Positions 9,986 to 20,772 of a stretch of DNA of 51,521 nucleotides are shown piece after piece (within the stretch, counting starts at the first letter, position 1; every line of letters starts with the position of its first letter). Made by a program: the position numbers and the translations under genes. The stretch is from Entrophospora sp. SA101. Lineage: Eukaryota > Glomeromycota > Glomeromycetes > Entrophosporales > Entrophosporaceae. The DNA is taken from NCBI GenBank assembly GCA_958430865.1, contig CAUDNR010004133.1, positions 1-51,521 of the forward strand, in the 5' to 3' direction. The notes under the pieces were generated by a model. The model was not told the origin of the DNA and ran no database searches. It worked only from the letters and a program-made list of their open reading frames with translations.

Positions 9986-10350
9986 TTATGATTTCTTTCC
10001 CTAAAAACGGAATAATGTATTAATTAATTAATAATTATAAAATTATAAATTCAAAGAATCATAAAAAATTTTTTTACCCTAGCCATTCTTGAAATTCCAT
10101 ATACAGCACTTGCAAATCCAACTGTAATAAAAGTAATGTGTAAATACAAGAAGCCTTTTCTAATACCACTTCCACGTAACCAAAGAGGTTGATGAACATC
10201 AGCCTTTACCAAATAACATTATTTTTGTTGTTAATACAAGTTTTGTTATATGTAAATTATATAAAGGTTATTTATTATATATATTCTTCTTACTTGGAAG
10301 TATCTTTGATTTTCAACGACTCTGTTAGGTTTATATATAACGCTTACCAT
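9986..10350 (-). CDS. COX7: Cytochrome c oxidase subunit VII (COX7/COX7A-like), three exons
   Basis: Exons on the minus strand are 10348-10350 (the ATG alone, followed by GTAAGC), 10078-10203 and 9986-10000 (ending TAA). Joined, they give 47 residues, beginning MADVHQPLWLRGSGIRKGF and ending MARGKKS. The pattern of PLW and basic residues, then a single membrane segment at about 20-40 (LYLHITFITVGFASAVYGIS), then a lysine-rich tail matches fungal Cox7 and animal COX7A. These are small nuclear-encoded subunits on the surface of mitochondrial complex IV. All splice sites are GT-AG and phases fit. It is too short and split to appear as one open frame. The upstream 117 bp end at the inverted-repeat breakpoint (10467), so its promoter region is rearranged or very short. 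Confidence 0.85.
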
Positions 10351-10989
10351 CTTAATTTAGAGAAATTTGAAATTTGAATTGATTTTGAAAAATTAAAAAA
10401 TTATTCTTTCTGTGCTACATAAGAACCCATTCTTTATTTTGATCGGTTAAAAAAATATATGGTGACATGTTTTATATGTATATTAATATATATTTTATTC
10501 AAGGAAAAAATATTTATTGTATATATAATTAGTTGTTGAGGGAAGAAGTGAAACGAATGAAGCGAACACGGATTTAATTTATAATATTCTCAAAATAGAT
10601 GAAGACAGCCCCTTTTTTCAGATAAAAAACGCGAAAAATATTAAAAAGGATAAATAGCACGTTCAAACAACAAAAATAAAGTTGATCATTGCATACTCCT
10701 ACATACAATATTCAAATTAATGTTTTTTTTTCCATATATACACAGAAAATTTTGAATGCGTGTAACGCATATCTATTCATACAACCATGCTAAAAGCTTG
10801 AAAAGCAAAAAAAGGAAAAAAATATTTTTATTGGTTGATTCACTTTATCTGCTATCCTTTTATCCTTTTCGTTCCTCAACATATTTAGAGTATATGGAGT
10901 ATGAAAAAACTACCCTGTTCAACAAATATTGTAATGATAACAAGTTAAAGGAAAAAGGGTTTCCAGCATTCCCCATGTTTTCTTCTTTT

Positions 10990-11200
10990 TAATTGTAATT
11001 GCTTAAGGGTCGCTTTCTTTGCTTGATTCTATTTTATTGGATACTGCAGAAATCTTAGTGTAGCATGTGGCTTTTTTCAATTTTAATATGCTACAATTGA
11101 GGGATCCTTGTCTTGCTTTAATCTCCTTGAATCTATTTTATTGGTTATCATTGAGATTTTGGTGCGACCTGTAGCCCTTTTTATTTTGTTTTATTTTGTT
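10990..11200 (+). repeat. Diverged tandem unit of about 95 bp within the inverted arm
   Basis: Two units share the order GGGTCGC/GGGATCC, then CTTTG-TTGATTCTATTTTATTGG or CTTGAATCTATTTTATTGG, then AGAAATCTTAGTGTAGCATGT or GAGATTTTGGTGCGACCTGT, then GCTTTTTT/GCCCTTTTT. They are old and non-coding. Upstream, 10467-10990 holds only AT-rich sequence with short frames that I do not call genes. The same pair is present inverted in the second arm. Confidence 0.4.
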
Positions 11201-11287
11201 ATTTTTTTTTATAACAGGAAGAACAACTGTGGAAGAGGTAGTTTCTGATCCAGGTGGAATTAGTTTTCATAAAGAATCCAAGATGAC

Positions 11288-11875
11288 ATGGATGCTAATT
11301 ATATTGATTTACAGAAACAAGCACGAAAGGTAATTCTTTAATATTAAAACAAATCTGTTTGACACTTTTTAGCATCTTTCTCCTCCAGCGACATTACTTG
11401 TGACTCAAATTCAAATACTGCTTGTCGACAACCCATGTGAAAAACAAAAAGAATTACATAGACGATATCAAACAAAGAGAAGATACTCTGAAAAACACAA
11501 AAAATTGCTAGTATGTAAAATACTTTATGTTTAAACGTCAAAGTTTTACAGGACAATAAAAATGACTATAAATTGGCATTTAATCACATCTTATATATTG
11601 TATTATTGATTTGGCAAGGATTTTTTAATGTAAGGAATTAAATGAGATGATGAGCTGCAGAAGAATTGCGTCTTGGAAAATTATGGATGGTGATGAAAAA
11701 ATTGGTTGCTAATCTTGTGAAGACCAATGTCATGGAATATAAACCACATTTGTACAAAGATTTAGTCATGATACTGTTAGGGTTGTTTTTTTGCATTCGT
11801 AATAGCATGGTTGACATTATTGTGTCAAAGGATGCTGGCACCATTACAAAATGTTTTCGCACTTACGGTTCTTAA
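11288..11875 (+). CDS. Putative multi-exon gene of unknown function (copy in arm 1)
   Basis: Exon-like open blocks with splice borders are 11288-11329 (MDANYIDLQKQARK, donor GTAATT), 11373-11510 (HLSPPATLLVTQIQILLV, donor GTATGT) and 11552-11629 (DNKNDYKLAFNHILYIVLLI, donor GTAAGG). A last block at about 11663-11875 (ELRLGKLWMVMKKLVANLVK to CFRTYGS, stop) completes it. The first three join in phase. The join to the last does not fit with the acceptor I can see, so the gene may be broken there or use another site. Coding-like sequence continues 5' of the ATG in another frame (TVEEVVSDPGGISFHKES, from 11218), hinting at a lost upstream exon or frameshift. I do not recognise the family. Confidence 0.45.
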
Positions 11876-12044
11876 AACTCAAGGATTAACACTACCAATA
11901 GTCTCTATGCTTAAGCAGGCGTTTTATGTGAAAATTAAGATTGTGTATTAATTTTTATCGAATATTTAGGGGAGTGCCCAAAACGACAGTAACAATAATG
12001 ATAATGATAATCAAAACGATTGGGAACAATCAAATTTTTTAAAT

Positions 12045-12440
12045 ATGATAGACTTAATCCAAAATATAAATATGATATATCAACAATTCGTTGATCAAAT
12101 CAAAGAAATTACCGAAATACAAAAACAGACTTTATCAGCAATTACATCAACAAATTCTCACCACTTACAATCACTTCTACAATCCCAACTACAATCCCAA
12201 CTAGAATCGTTGCTAGAATCACATATGCAACTTCAATCACGACTTCAATCTCAATCTCAACTTCAATCTCAATCTCAACTTCAATCACAACTTCAATCAC
12301 ACGATGAACAACCAAGACAATCACACCTAGAGTTACAACTAGAATCGCAATTCCAACAACTTAGTTTGTCAGGACCATCATCATCATCATCAGATGGTTT
12401 TCCACAATTTTCTTCACAACCTGGCACTCATTATTTGTAA
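12045..12440 (+). pseudogene. 5'-truncated Gln/Ser/Leu-rich protein gene (copy 1)
   Basis: From 11983 on this is identical to the intact gene at 33649-34122, but the original ATG and leader are replaced by the inverted arm. In the original frame the codons upstream of the junction read TAG GGG AGT GCC CAA AAC GAC, so a stop lies 18 bases before the junction. The first in-frame methionine is internal (MIDLIQNINMIYQQF). A protein of 131 residues instead of 157 could be made only if a new promoter and start at 12045 are used. Otherwise it is dead. Confidence 0.75.
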
Positions 12441-12483
12441 TTCAAATGTTAAATTTTAAAATTAAAAAAAGTTCTTTTTTTGT

Positions 12484-12650
12484 TTGGCCGGGCCTTTTAT
12501 TATTTCTTTGATCTGGCCGAGGGGCCTTTTATTATTTCTTTGGTCTGGCTAAGATGCTTTTAATTTTTTTTTGCTGCTGGAGGTCTTTTATTGTTTATTT
12601 CACAGAAAGTCTATCTTTCTTTTATTAGTGGCCACTGGGAGGCCTTTTCA
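12484..12650. repeat. Degenerate GGCC-containing tandem repeat, about 31-bp units
   Basis: Four to five units carry G/C islands in AT-rich DNA: GGCCGGGCCTTTTATTATTT, GGCCGAGGGGCCTTTTATTA, GGCTAAGATGCTTTTAA, GCTGGAGGTCTTTTATTG, GGCCACTGGGAGGCCTTTTC. It lies about 45 bp after the stop of the Gln/Ser-rich gene and so probably in its 3' untranslated region. Each island is partly self-complementary. The rest of 12651-12919 is AAATA-type simple repeat. Copy 2 is at 34166-34332. Confidence 0.6.
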
Positions 12651-12919
12651 ATTCAAATTTGATAAAATTGTAAATATATAAATAAATAAATATTAAATAT
12701 AATATTAATAAATAAATAAATAAATAAATAAATATAACAAAAAAAATTTTGAATTTAATATATAAATTATTTACACAAGTTGACAGTTCTATTTATAAAA
12801 ATAAAAAAAATAAAAAATAAAAAAAAAATTATTTATAAAAAAATGTACATACGTATATACTAATATACTCTAAACCACATAAATCATATATGTATATATA
12901 TTTATATATATCAATCAAT

Positions 12920-15900
12920 CTATTTTTTTACATTGAAACCTTTGATAATTACAATTGGATTTAACGTTTCTTTTGGTTTTGTAATAACCTTATTACTACA
13001 ACTATTAATATTATTGTTATTTTTAAAACCGTTGTTGTTAGCTACGTCGTTTCTTATGCCATTGGCACCAACGCCAACTTTTATTAATTCACCATCATTG
13101 TCTTTAACAATAAATCCATTGTTATTATTGCTATTATTACCATTGTCAATACAATAATTATCTTTATTGTCATAATTATCCAATTCTTCAAATACTTTAG
13201 AATTAAAGTCTATATGGAATAATTCAGTAATGTATCTTCTTGCAGGTAATTTGTATTGATAAATTGATAGCATTTGAATTACTTTGTAATAAGTTGTAAA
13301 ATTGGTAAATATTTCTGGATTTCTGGATTTAATTCTAAATAAATAAATTAAAAAATTAATAGAATTTATTATTTATTCCTTAATGATGATAATATTAACA
13401 AGAACAATTACTTTGATAGACTGGTGGTCGATTCAATATTTGATAGAATGTGATTTGTTAGGTTAGAAACAGTTTTTAACAAGATTTTTTCAGTTTCAAA
13501 CGACGGGATTGGTTTTTGCATAGCATTTTCTTGTAATATTACATCAGCTCCTTTATATTCCCATTTTGGAACCTTTAATCAGATAAATTATTTTAAATTA
13601 TTTTCCTCCAAATGTAAATTAATTAATTAATAAACTTACGGTAAGGAATTTTTTGTAATCAATTGGTAGGCATAATCCAGTAAATAAATCTAAATCGGGA
13701 TCGTAATTACTTTCCCATCCTAAATCTTTTAATATCTCAACGCCTTTTAAAGTTTTTGATATTAATCCTAAAACATAATAACATGTTCTAAATTTTTTTC
13801 AGAAGTTAGTTTTGTAATTTTTATTATATTAATTTCAATAATTAATTACCCTCTTAATGATAAAACATTTGAATTTTCAGCAATGTGAACAATTTCTTTA
13901 ATAATATTTTCTTCGTCAAGAAATGTTAATCCATTCTTTGATGATCCAATATTTCCCTTTTTTAAAATAATAATAATAATAATAATAATATAATTATTTA
14001 ATAAATTGGAAAAATTGAGTTCAATAAATCATTATTGTGATTTTTAATCTCCCTTCGTTTATTCATTCACTTCACTGCCCATTGCCCACAAACCTCCAAC
14101 ACGTTGATTTGTTAAATACTTACAACAGCCCAAAGAACTGATTTTAGTTTTTTAATTATTGGATAATTTGTATCTTCCATTCCATGATTTTTAATATAAT
14201 TAGAAAATTCTGTAAAATGGCCTTTATCTCTTAGCATCTGACAGCCTTCAATTGTTTTAATTAGTTCCCCATAGAAATGAGGGGGGGTCAATCCATCAAG
14301 AGATTTACTAATTAATCAATTAATAGATAAATTATATAAATAATTATAATTATAATACAAAGTACATAATAAGTATATAATTACACATTGTTTTCATTCT
14401 TATCCAGTTTTAAAGATAACTTTAATTCCAACTGTATAACATAATAATGATTTTTCACCTGATTGAATATAGAAATCAAATCGTAATAATTAAATAAATT
14501 AGATTATTGATTCACAACTTCCAAGCCTCAATATAAATATAAATGTAAATATTACATTGAACCAATCAATCAATTCTCTCTCTAAATAATTAATTTCATA
14601 AAGATAATTGAATCCAATTGGAGTTGACAAGAATTTTAATAACAAGTTATTTCCAAATTCTCCTAAATGGTCTAAATATGGTCTATATTTAATCATCAGT
14701 TCTATGTTATCAATATTTCTATCGCATAATTCTTCTAGTATTTTTATGGCCATTTGACAAACTTCTATCATAGGATCATATAACTAATTAGAGAAAGATC
14801 GGTTAATTAGTAATTTAATTAGTGGATTGATAAATTACATTATTATTTAAATAGGTAACCTGGGTGATCAACAATTGAACCGCCCATTCTGTAAAATTTT
14901 TTTCGGTTTTTTTTAAAAGTATTCCCAAATAATTTGTCGAATATAATCTTACACGCTATTATCAGAAATAAAATTATTTAATTAAAATTGGAAATTAATA
15001 GTAATAGTTGTATTTATATTTGAAATATACTTTTGTTCCGGATGTCATAACTTTTGATAATATAATACGCGAATGACCATCACTATTAAAAATATTAATA
15101 TCATTATAATTATTATTATTTATTATGGTTTATTTTATATAAAATCCTAGAATACTTGCATGCTATAATCTAGATTGTTAATTATTGATTTGATGATATC
15201 CTCACGTCCATTTAATTCACTCAATTGATAAAATGTATTTAATATTTTAAATTTTTCCAATAATCTAAACAATACATTTCCAAATAATTAATAAACGCAA
15301 TTAAACAGATATATTTACTTATTAGATTACACATAATTTATTATTTAATTACCTGAGACCTTCTTTACATTTACAAAGTATTCCAATGATTTTAAAATAT
15401 CCAAAGGTTAAAGTTTTATTAATTTGATCTTTTGAGAATAAAGGTTCCGACTCAGAAATCCCATTCATCGGAATCAATTGATTCAAGCAATCAGAAATAT
15501 GCCTCAAAAACGACTTTTTCTCCAAATATTTGACACCATAACTATTATTTAACAATGTTGTCAAGAGCGTACACCCTACATCAACGTATTTCTTCTCATT
15601 CTCTTCTGATCGTACAATATCCGAGAATAGTCTTGAGTTGGGGCTTAGAAATACTAACAATGATTTGATGAAATTTATTTTAATGGATTCTTCTAATCTT
15701 CTTGGGTTTAATAATATTTTTTGTAATAATTCCATTATTGGCTTGACTTCCCATTTAGTGTAATCTTTTGTTGTCAATACTTGCGTCTCGATCAGCATAT
15801 TTCTAAATTGATTATCGTCGATCTGTATTATTGAATTTTTGGAAACTTTTGAATTTGAACTTGAATGGTTTGAAGCTTTATTCTTGTCATTCTTATCATT

Positions 15901-17258
15901 ATGATTATAATTGTGGTTGTGATTATTGTTATTGTTATGATTATGATTACTGTTGTTGTTTTTAATAGTGTTTGATCTAGTTGGACATTTATTCGAGTAA
16001 TAAATATATGATAAAGCTTCCGTTGCAGCATTTCTTAGTATTTCATCATCAAACCTTGTCGCTAAGTCAAACAATTTTGACAGTGACTATCAATAAAAGT
16101 GTGAGGGAGATGGAATAAATTATTAATTTTGGATGTACTATGTATTTCTTCATAAACGCTTTAGTTAATGTATTTTTTATTCGTATTATACATTACTTGT
16201 ATTTTAATAAATCTTGATGATGGCAGTAATTTACTTGATAATTTCAAAATTTCGCTAATGAATATAATTGATTTTCTTGTTAGCTCTTGATCCTGATTCT
16301 TCTCAACCATTTCAACTAGAATCTATAATCATTAATTTTAATTTAATTAATTAAAGATAGAAATAATAATAATAATAATTATATATTTATTCATTTACTT
16401 ATAATAAATAAATACCTCGAGAAGTCCAGCATCAATTAAAACAACTAATAAAATAGCCAAATGATGATCAATCATGTTTAATTTATTTTGATTTTGTAAT
16501 GTACTGCTATTATTACTACTACTAGAATAAAATTCTAATGATGATAGATCCTTGAAACTTTGGTAATCATTATCATTGTCGTCATCATTATAATTAACAT
16601 TATCAATCAAAGATGGATTTTTTTTCCTTGATAAATATCTTTGAGATAACTCAGTACCATTTATTCTAAGAACATCAAAAAACATTTCTATTATAACATT
16701 CTAAAAAATATGGGGGTTTTTTTTTGAATAGATAGAATGATAACTATTAGTACTATTATTAACGTGATTATTAGTGCATTTAAGGTACCTTTGTGTCGAT
16801 TGGAGATATTTTCAAGGATTCAACAATGGAATTGAGCGATTGTCGATCATTAAAACATAAATAAACCATTCCAGTCCAGGATTTTAGTAATAGGGATATT
16901 GCTTTAGTGCTAGCTTTTATTTTTAAATCGTCTTCTATACTAATGCTATTACTCCTATTCTTATTGCCATTACTATTATTACTCTTATTGTTATTGTTGC
17001 TATAATTATTATTTGGTGATGAATGTTTGAATGAACCGGTGAATATTGAAATTACAATTTCCAAATCAATTCCTGGTCTAATATAATCACGAGTTTCTGG
17101 AATATCAAGAATGTATAATAATGACATTATAATGCATTCCAGCATGTCTATTGGTCCATCAATCAACGATTTTAAAATAATTCCCATTCCACCGCATTTT
17201 ATTATGATTTCAGGTTCACGAATCACTGAAAATGATATGTTGGATGGAATATTATTTT

Positions 17259-17297
<39 letters not shown>

Positions 17298-18599
17298 GTC
17301 AATATTAAAAAATTTAATCATGCAAATATTTAACCAATCTTAACTGATTTCAATTAATGTTTCTAAACTCATTATTTTCAATTTGTCATCAGATTGTTCA
17401 GCAATTGATACAATTGATTTTAATATTCCCAAAGGTATAAGTTTTATACCATTTGGCACATCAAAAAATGATCTAACAAGTTTGAGAACTTCTTCACGTT
17501 CATCATTGAATGATCGAGGATCCTTCGACAGTGATCTTTGTGAAATAGATTTTGTGGAGAAATATTTGAAATGAATGAATGAAAAAATTGTAAAAAAGAT
17601 TAATAAATTAATCAATCGATTAGATTATCAAATTAAATTTACCTCATGATGAATATTTTATAATTTAAATTGATTATATCTTCTAATGATTTTGTGTCAG
17701 TTATCAAATATCTCAATAATCTATATCCAACAATCCTTATTTCTTTAATTGGATCTGACACACAATATCTCAAGCTAAATTATATGTATTATATGTGTGA
17801 AATTATATGTCAATATTATATATTATATACTCTCCATGTCCACATTCATCCCTCACCACTATACATACTCCCATTCCACCTTCTCTATATCATAATATTA
17901 AACAACTTCTCACCTCTTGAAGAAATCTTTCGTTGAATAATTTAACTTTAATTTTTCTTGGCTTTTTATTAATTTAACTAATTTAAACAATTTCTCTAAT
18001 CTTACAAAATAATCTTCTGATCTATTGTGGATATAATTATTAATGATAATCAACACATCTTGGATTTTAACAATTTCTTCTGATGTGTGATTTCTATCTG
18101 CATTATTAAACCAAAGAAAAAATAAAATAAAAAAATTTCAATTCATTTATTAATTAATGGTGGATTTTAATTGATTAATTAAGATAATGATTAAAAATAA
18201 TAATTGAAAGAAAAAAAACCATCATCATCATTGTTATTGCTATTGTTGTAGTTGTAGTTGTTGATATTGTTATTGTTATAAAATCCATTTAAATTTTTTT
18301 TAAATGCTGCTGTTATGTTTGTATTTATTGATGTAATTTTTCTTCTTTTGGATCTTTCTATTCCAACTACTATGGTAAAATATAAACATTATAGTGAATA
18401 AGTCTCTAATTAATTCATCATCATCCAATGAATAATTATATCAATTATCGATTTCCTTTCATCCAATAATTTACCTTCACCTTTAGTGATTATTTCCAAC
18501 CTATTGTAAAATAACAATTGTATCATAATATACACAAAATATAATTATCATAAATGATTTAGAAATTAGTAATAATGCAAATAATTTTACATACTTCAT
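12920..18599 (-). CDS. RICTOR: RICTOR homologue, TOR complex 2 subunit, 20 exons (copy 1)
   Basis: Exons in gene order: 18595-18599, 18475-18500, 18220-18369, 17914-18097, 17643-17774, 17345-17535, 16789-17225, 16416-16700, 16197-16322, 15353-16086, 15160-15264, 15031-15082, 14860-14955, 14556-14783, 14385-14458, 14124-14307, 13850-13956, 13640-13787, 13412-13572, 12920-13334. All phases fit, giving 1279 residues. That is near the size of fungal Ste20/Avo3. Rictor hallmarks are clear: LRYCVSDPIKEIRIVGYRLL (N-terminal armadillo region), IIIKCGGMGIILKSLIDGP, FRNMLIETQVLTTKDYTKW, DGHSRIILSKVM, LLLKFLSTPIGFNYL, then HFYGELIKTIEGC and LKSVLWAVGNIGSS (C-terminal Rictor V region). Rictor scaffolds TORC2, which phosphorylates AGC kinases and controls actin and membrane homeostasis. 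Poly-Asn inserts occur in exons 3, 7 and 10. Intron 11 needs a GC donor (GCAAGT, from 15159); with the nearby GT the frame hits TGA. Confidence 0.93.
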
Positions 18600-18917
18600 A
18601 GTAGTTTACTATTTTTATTTTCACAAATTATCATTCAATAGTTTATTTATTATTGCAAAGGTTATTATAATCACAAATTGAAATAAAATTTTTTTTAGAA
18701 ATCTTGGAAAATTATGTATAAAAATTCATTATAAAAATTAAACTTTGGAAAATAGGTTACACTAAATCCTTTTTGTTTAAGATTTTTTGATAATCGATTG
18801 ACGTGTAAGTGATGGTATTTATTTGGAGAAAAAAAAAATTAGATACAAAAAAATAATTCTATATTGATAAATTCTAAATTCTATAAATTGATTTTCATCA
18901 TCATTTTCTAAATCTTT
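18600..18917. promoter_or_regulatory. Intergenic region containing the RICTOR promoter
   Basis: This 318-bp AT-rich interval lies between the RICTOR start (minus strand) and the 3' end of the next minus-strand gene. It must hold the RICTOR promoter and the terminator of its neighbour. I see no distinctive element beyond T- and A-runs. Confidence 0.4.
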
Positions 18918-19874
18918 TCATTTGTTAGCGATTCTTCCTATTATGGAAGTTTTATTGTTGTTGGTTGAGAAAGAGATGAAAGAATCGTAATGATAGTTGA
19001 AGGTACCGTTTGTTATTTTAAAACCCATTTTTCCACTACTCAAAATTCCTTGAATAAACCAGAATTTAGTTTCTTTATTATAGGAGAAAATAACGGTTTT
19101 ATTGTTGTCACTATTGTTGTTGTTGTTGACATTATTTAGTTTAAAGATGGAGTTCAACGGAAACGGTTTCTTCAATCTTCCGTTATCAATAACGACCACT
19201 TTAGCAACCACTTTACTACTAACGTCATCAACTTCATTATCAGCATCCTCAAACAACAATTCTTGTATATTCCATTCACAATTATCCAAGTTATGGGAAT
19301 AAAAAAAATCTCTATCTTTTATTTTGAATGGAATCAGAATATGGCATGGTGCTTCCCAATGTCCATTACAAACTTCCAATCCCAATTTTCCACCTTCCAA
19401 CAATTCTTGTATAAACCAATAATTGGAATCTACATTGTGACCAAAATAATAAGCTTTAATAGAAGAAGAAGATGGTTGAAATGGAAATATCACTTGATAA
19501 ACATTCAACCATTGTCCTCGATCCGTCACTTTTCCCAGCTTTCCATCCACCAACAATTCCTGAATGAACCAACGTTTTGTTTGATTACTTTGTGCATAAT
19601 AAAATATTTGTTGATTGACTTGGAATGAAAATCCCAATTCGTATCCATTGTCCAATTTGCCACTTTCTGTTATTATTACATCTTTGTTAATTATTTCTTG
19701 GATGTAGAATTCATGATTTTCTATATTATGACTGAAATAATAAGTTTTCTCGACGTCGTTGTTGTTGATTTGATAAGTGAATGTTAGATGATGCTTGTTT
19801 GGAAAATTGATTATTGATTTATTTCTCTCGCTACAAATTTTATTATCTGAAAATAATAAACTATACGATGTCAT
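18918..19874 (-). CDS. Five-repeat protein, possible small beta-propeller or lectin-like (copy 1)
   Basis: Single-exon gene of 318 residues with five tandem repeats. The repeated core is an aromatic pair plus SHN-like turn, then W/F-x-IQE-L-L and GKLG: residues 45-60 (YYFSHN, EFYIQE), 91-114 (FYYAQS, RWFIQELLVDGKLG), 142-165 (YYFGHN, YWFIQELLEGGKLG), 190-207 (FFYSHN, EWNIQELLF) and 261-284 (VIFSYN, FWFIQGILSSGKMG). Spacing is 46-51 residues, except where a charged or Asn-rich insert enlarges the last interval to about 71. Five repeats of about 47 residues resemble five-bladed propellers such as tachylectin-2, a structural inference only. There is no signal peptide or membrane segment, so it is probably cytosolic. 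Confidence 0.75.
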   Translation of the reverse strand: MTSYSLLFSDNKICSERNKSIINFPNKHHLTFTYQINNNDVEKTYYFSHNIENHEFYIQEIINKDVIITESGKLDNGYELGFSFQVNQQIFYYAQSNQTKRWFIQELLVDGKLGKVTDRGQWLNVYQVIFPFQPSSSSIKAYYFGHNVDSNYWFIQELLEGGKLGLEVCNGHWEAPCHILIPFKIKDRDFFYSHNLDNCEWNIQELLFEDADNEVDDVSSKVVAKVVVIDNGRLKKPFPLNSIFKLNNVNNNNNSDNNKTVIFSYNKETKFWFIQGILSSGKMGFKITNGTFNYHYDSFISFSTNNNKTSIIGRIANK

Positions 19875-20772
19875 GATGGAAGAAGTTTTAAGTTTATTAA
19901 AAAGATTAGGGAGAAAAGGGAGTTTATGATTTATGATACGAAGTTTAAATGGGAATATAAATGATAGTTTATTGAAAAGTGTAAATGAATGTTTGGGAAA
20001 AGGTATAAAATAATAGTTGTGAAAAGTTTTTCGTGAAGAAATAACATCAATTTATATACAAAAATTTTATATTACGCACAAGATTCATTTGTTTTCGGGG
20101 AATTTTTTAGTATGTATCAAATAAAACCTTTATTTAATAAAATAAATCAATTATTACTATTTATATTATGCATAACATAACAAAATTGATCCAATCTGAC
20201 ACTTATAATTCCTGCATTCAATATTATTAAGAACGTATTAAGAAAAATAAGGAAGGATAAGATATATTAGGAAAATATATGTATAATAAGATAAAAACAG
20301 AAAATAAACTATGGTGCAGAACCAAACATGTTGTGTCAAAAATGGAATTAGATAAATGAAGGTAACATTTTTGACCAAATCTAGAAATCATAGTCATATG
20401 TGCTTATAATAAATTTAATCCTAAAAAGGAATAAAACTTTACACAAATTGTTTTTTCTATTAAAGCTAGAGAGAGACCTGTTCTATCGATTTAATAGTAA
20501 TAGTTAAATTTTAAAATGTTGAGCTCTTTTTTTAAAAGGTCATGAAAAATCTAGGAGGTTCTGCATCATACTAATAATAGTTATAATGACCAATCAAATT
20601 AATAATACCAATTTATACATGATGATTTCGAAAAATTTTTTTTTTCACACAGTGTCATTAAAGTAACTAATACTAATATATTAATCACGCACGCATGGAA
20701 ATAGATTATAAATAAATTATCTATTTTTTTCACACAAAAATAATTTTTTAAAAATATTAAAAAAATAAAAAA
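19875..20772. promoter_or_regulatory. Divergent intergenic region between the five-repeat gene and the phosphoribosyltransferase gene
   Basis: The flanking genes start outward at both ends, so this 898-bp interval must hold both promoters. It is AT-rich. The left 150 bp has purine-rich stretches just upstream of the minus-strand start, and the right end has A-rich sequence immediately before the plus-strand ATG. I see no gene inside. Confidence 0.45.

Larger units (their letters stand above)
10467..11988 (+). repeat. Arm 1 of a 1522-bp inverted repeat (pairs with 32086-33607)
   Basis: Each position x here corresponds to 44074-x in the second arm on the other strand. The boundaries are sharp: ATGTTTTATATG on the left and AAAACGACA on the right. 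Every reading frame in the arm recurs inverted with identical translation and constant coordinate sum, so I see no indels. The last six bases, ACGACA (11983-11988), also belong to the start of the 17.25-kb direct repeat. I see no terminal repeats or target duplication that would make the arm a transposon. Confidence 0.93.

Noticed and set aside
12142..12324. Minus-strand Val/Ile/Glu-rich frame opposite the Gln/Ser repeats
   Set aside because: It is the mirror of the CAATCTCAACTT repeats.
17111..17308. Plus-strand frame with poly-Asn end inside RICTOR
   Set aside because: It lies antisense to exon 7 and intron 6, and its Asn tail is an AAT microsatellite.
19102..19628. Plus-strand frames antisense to the five-repeat protein
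   Set aside because: They are shadows; the repeat structure and composition support the minus strand.
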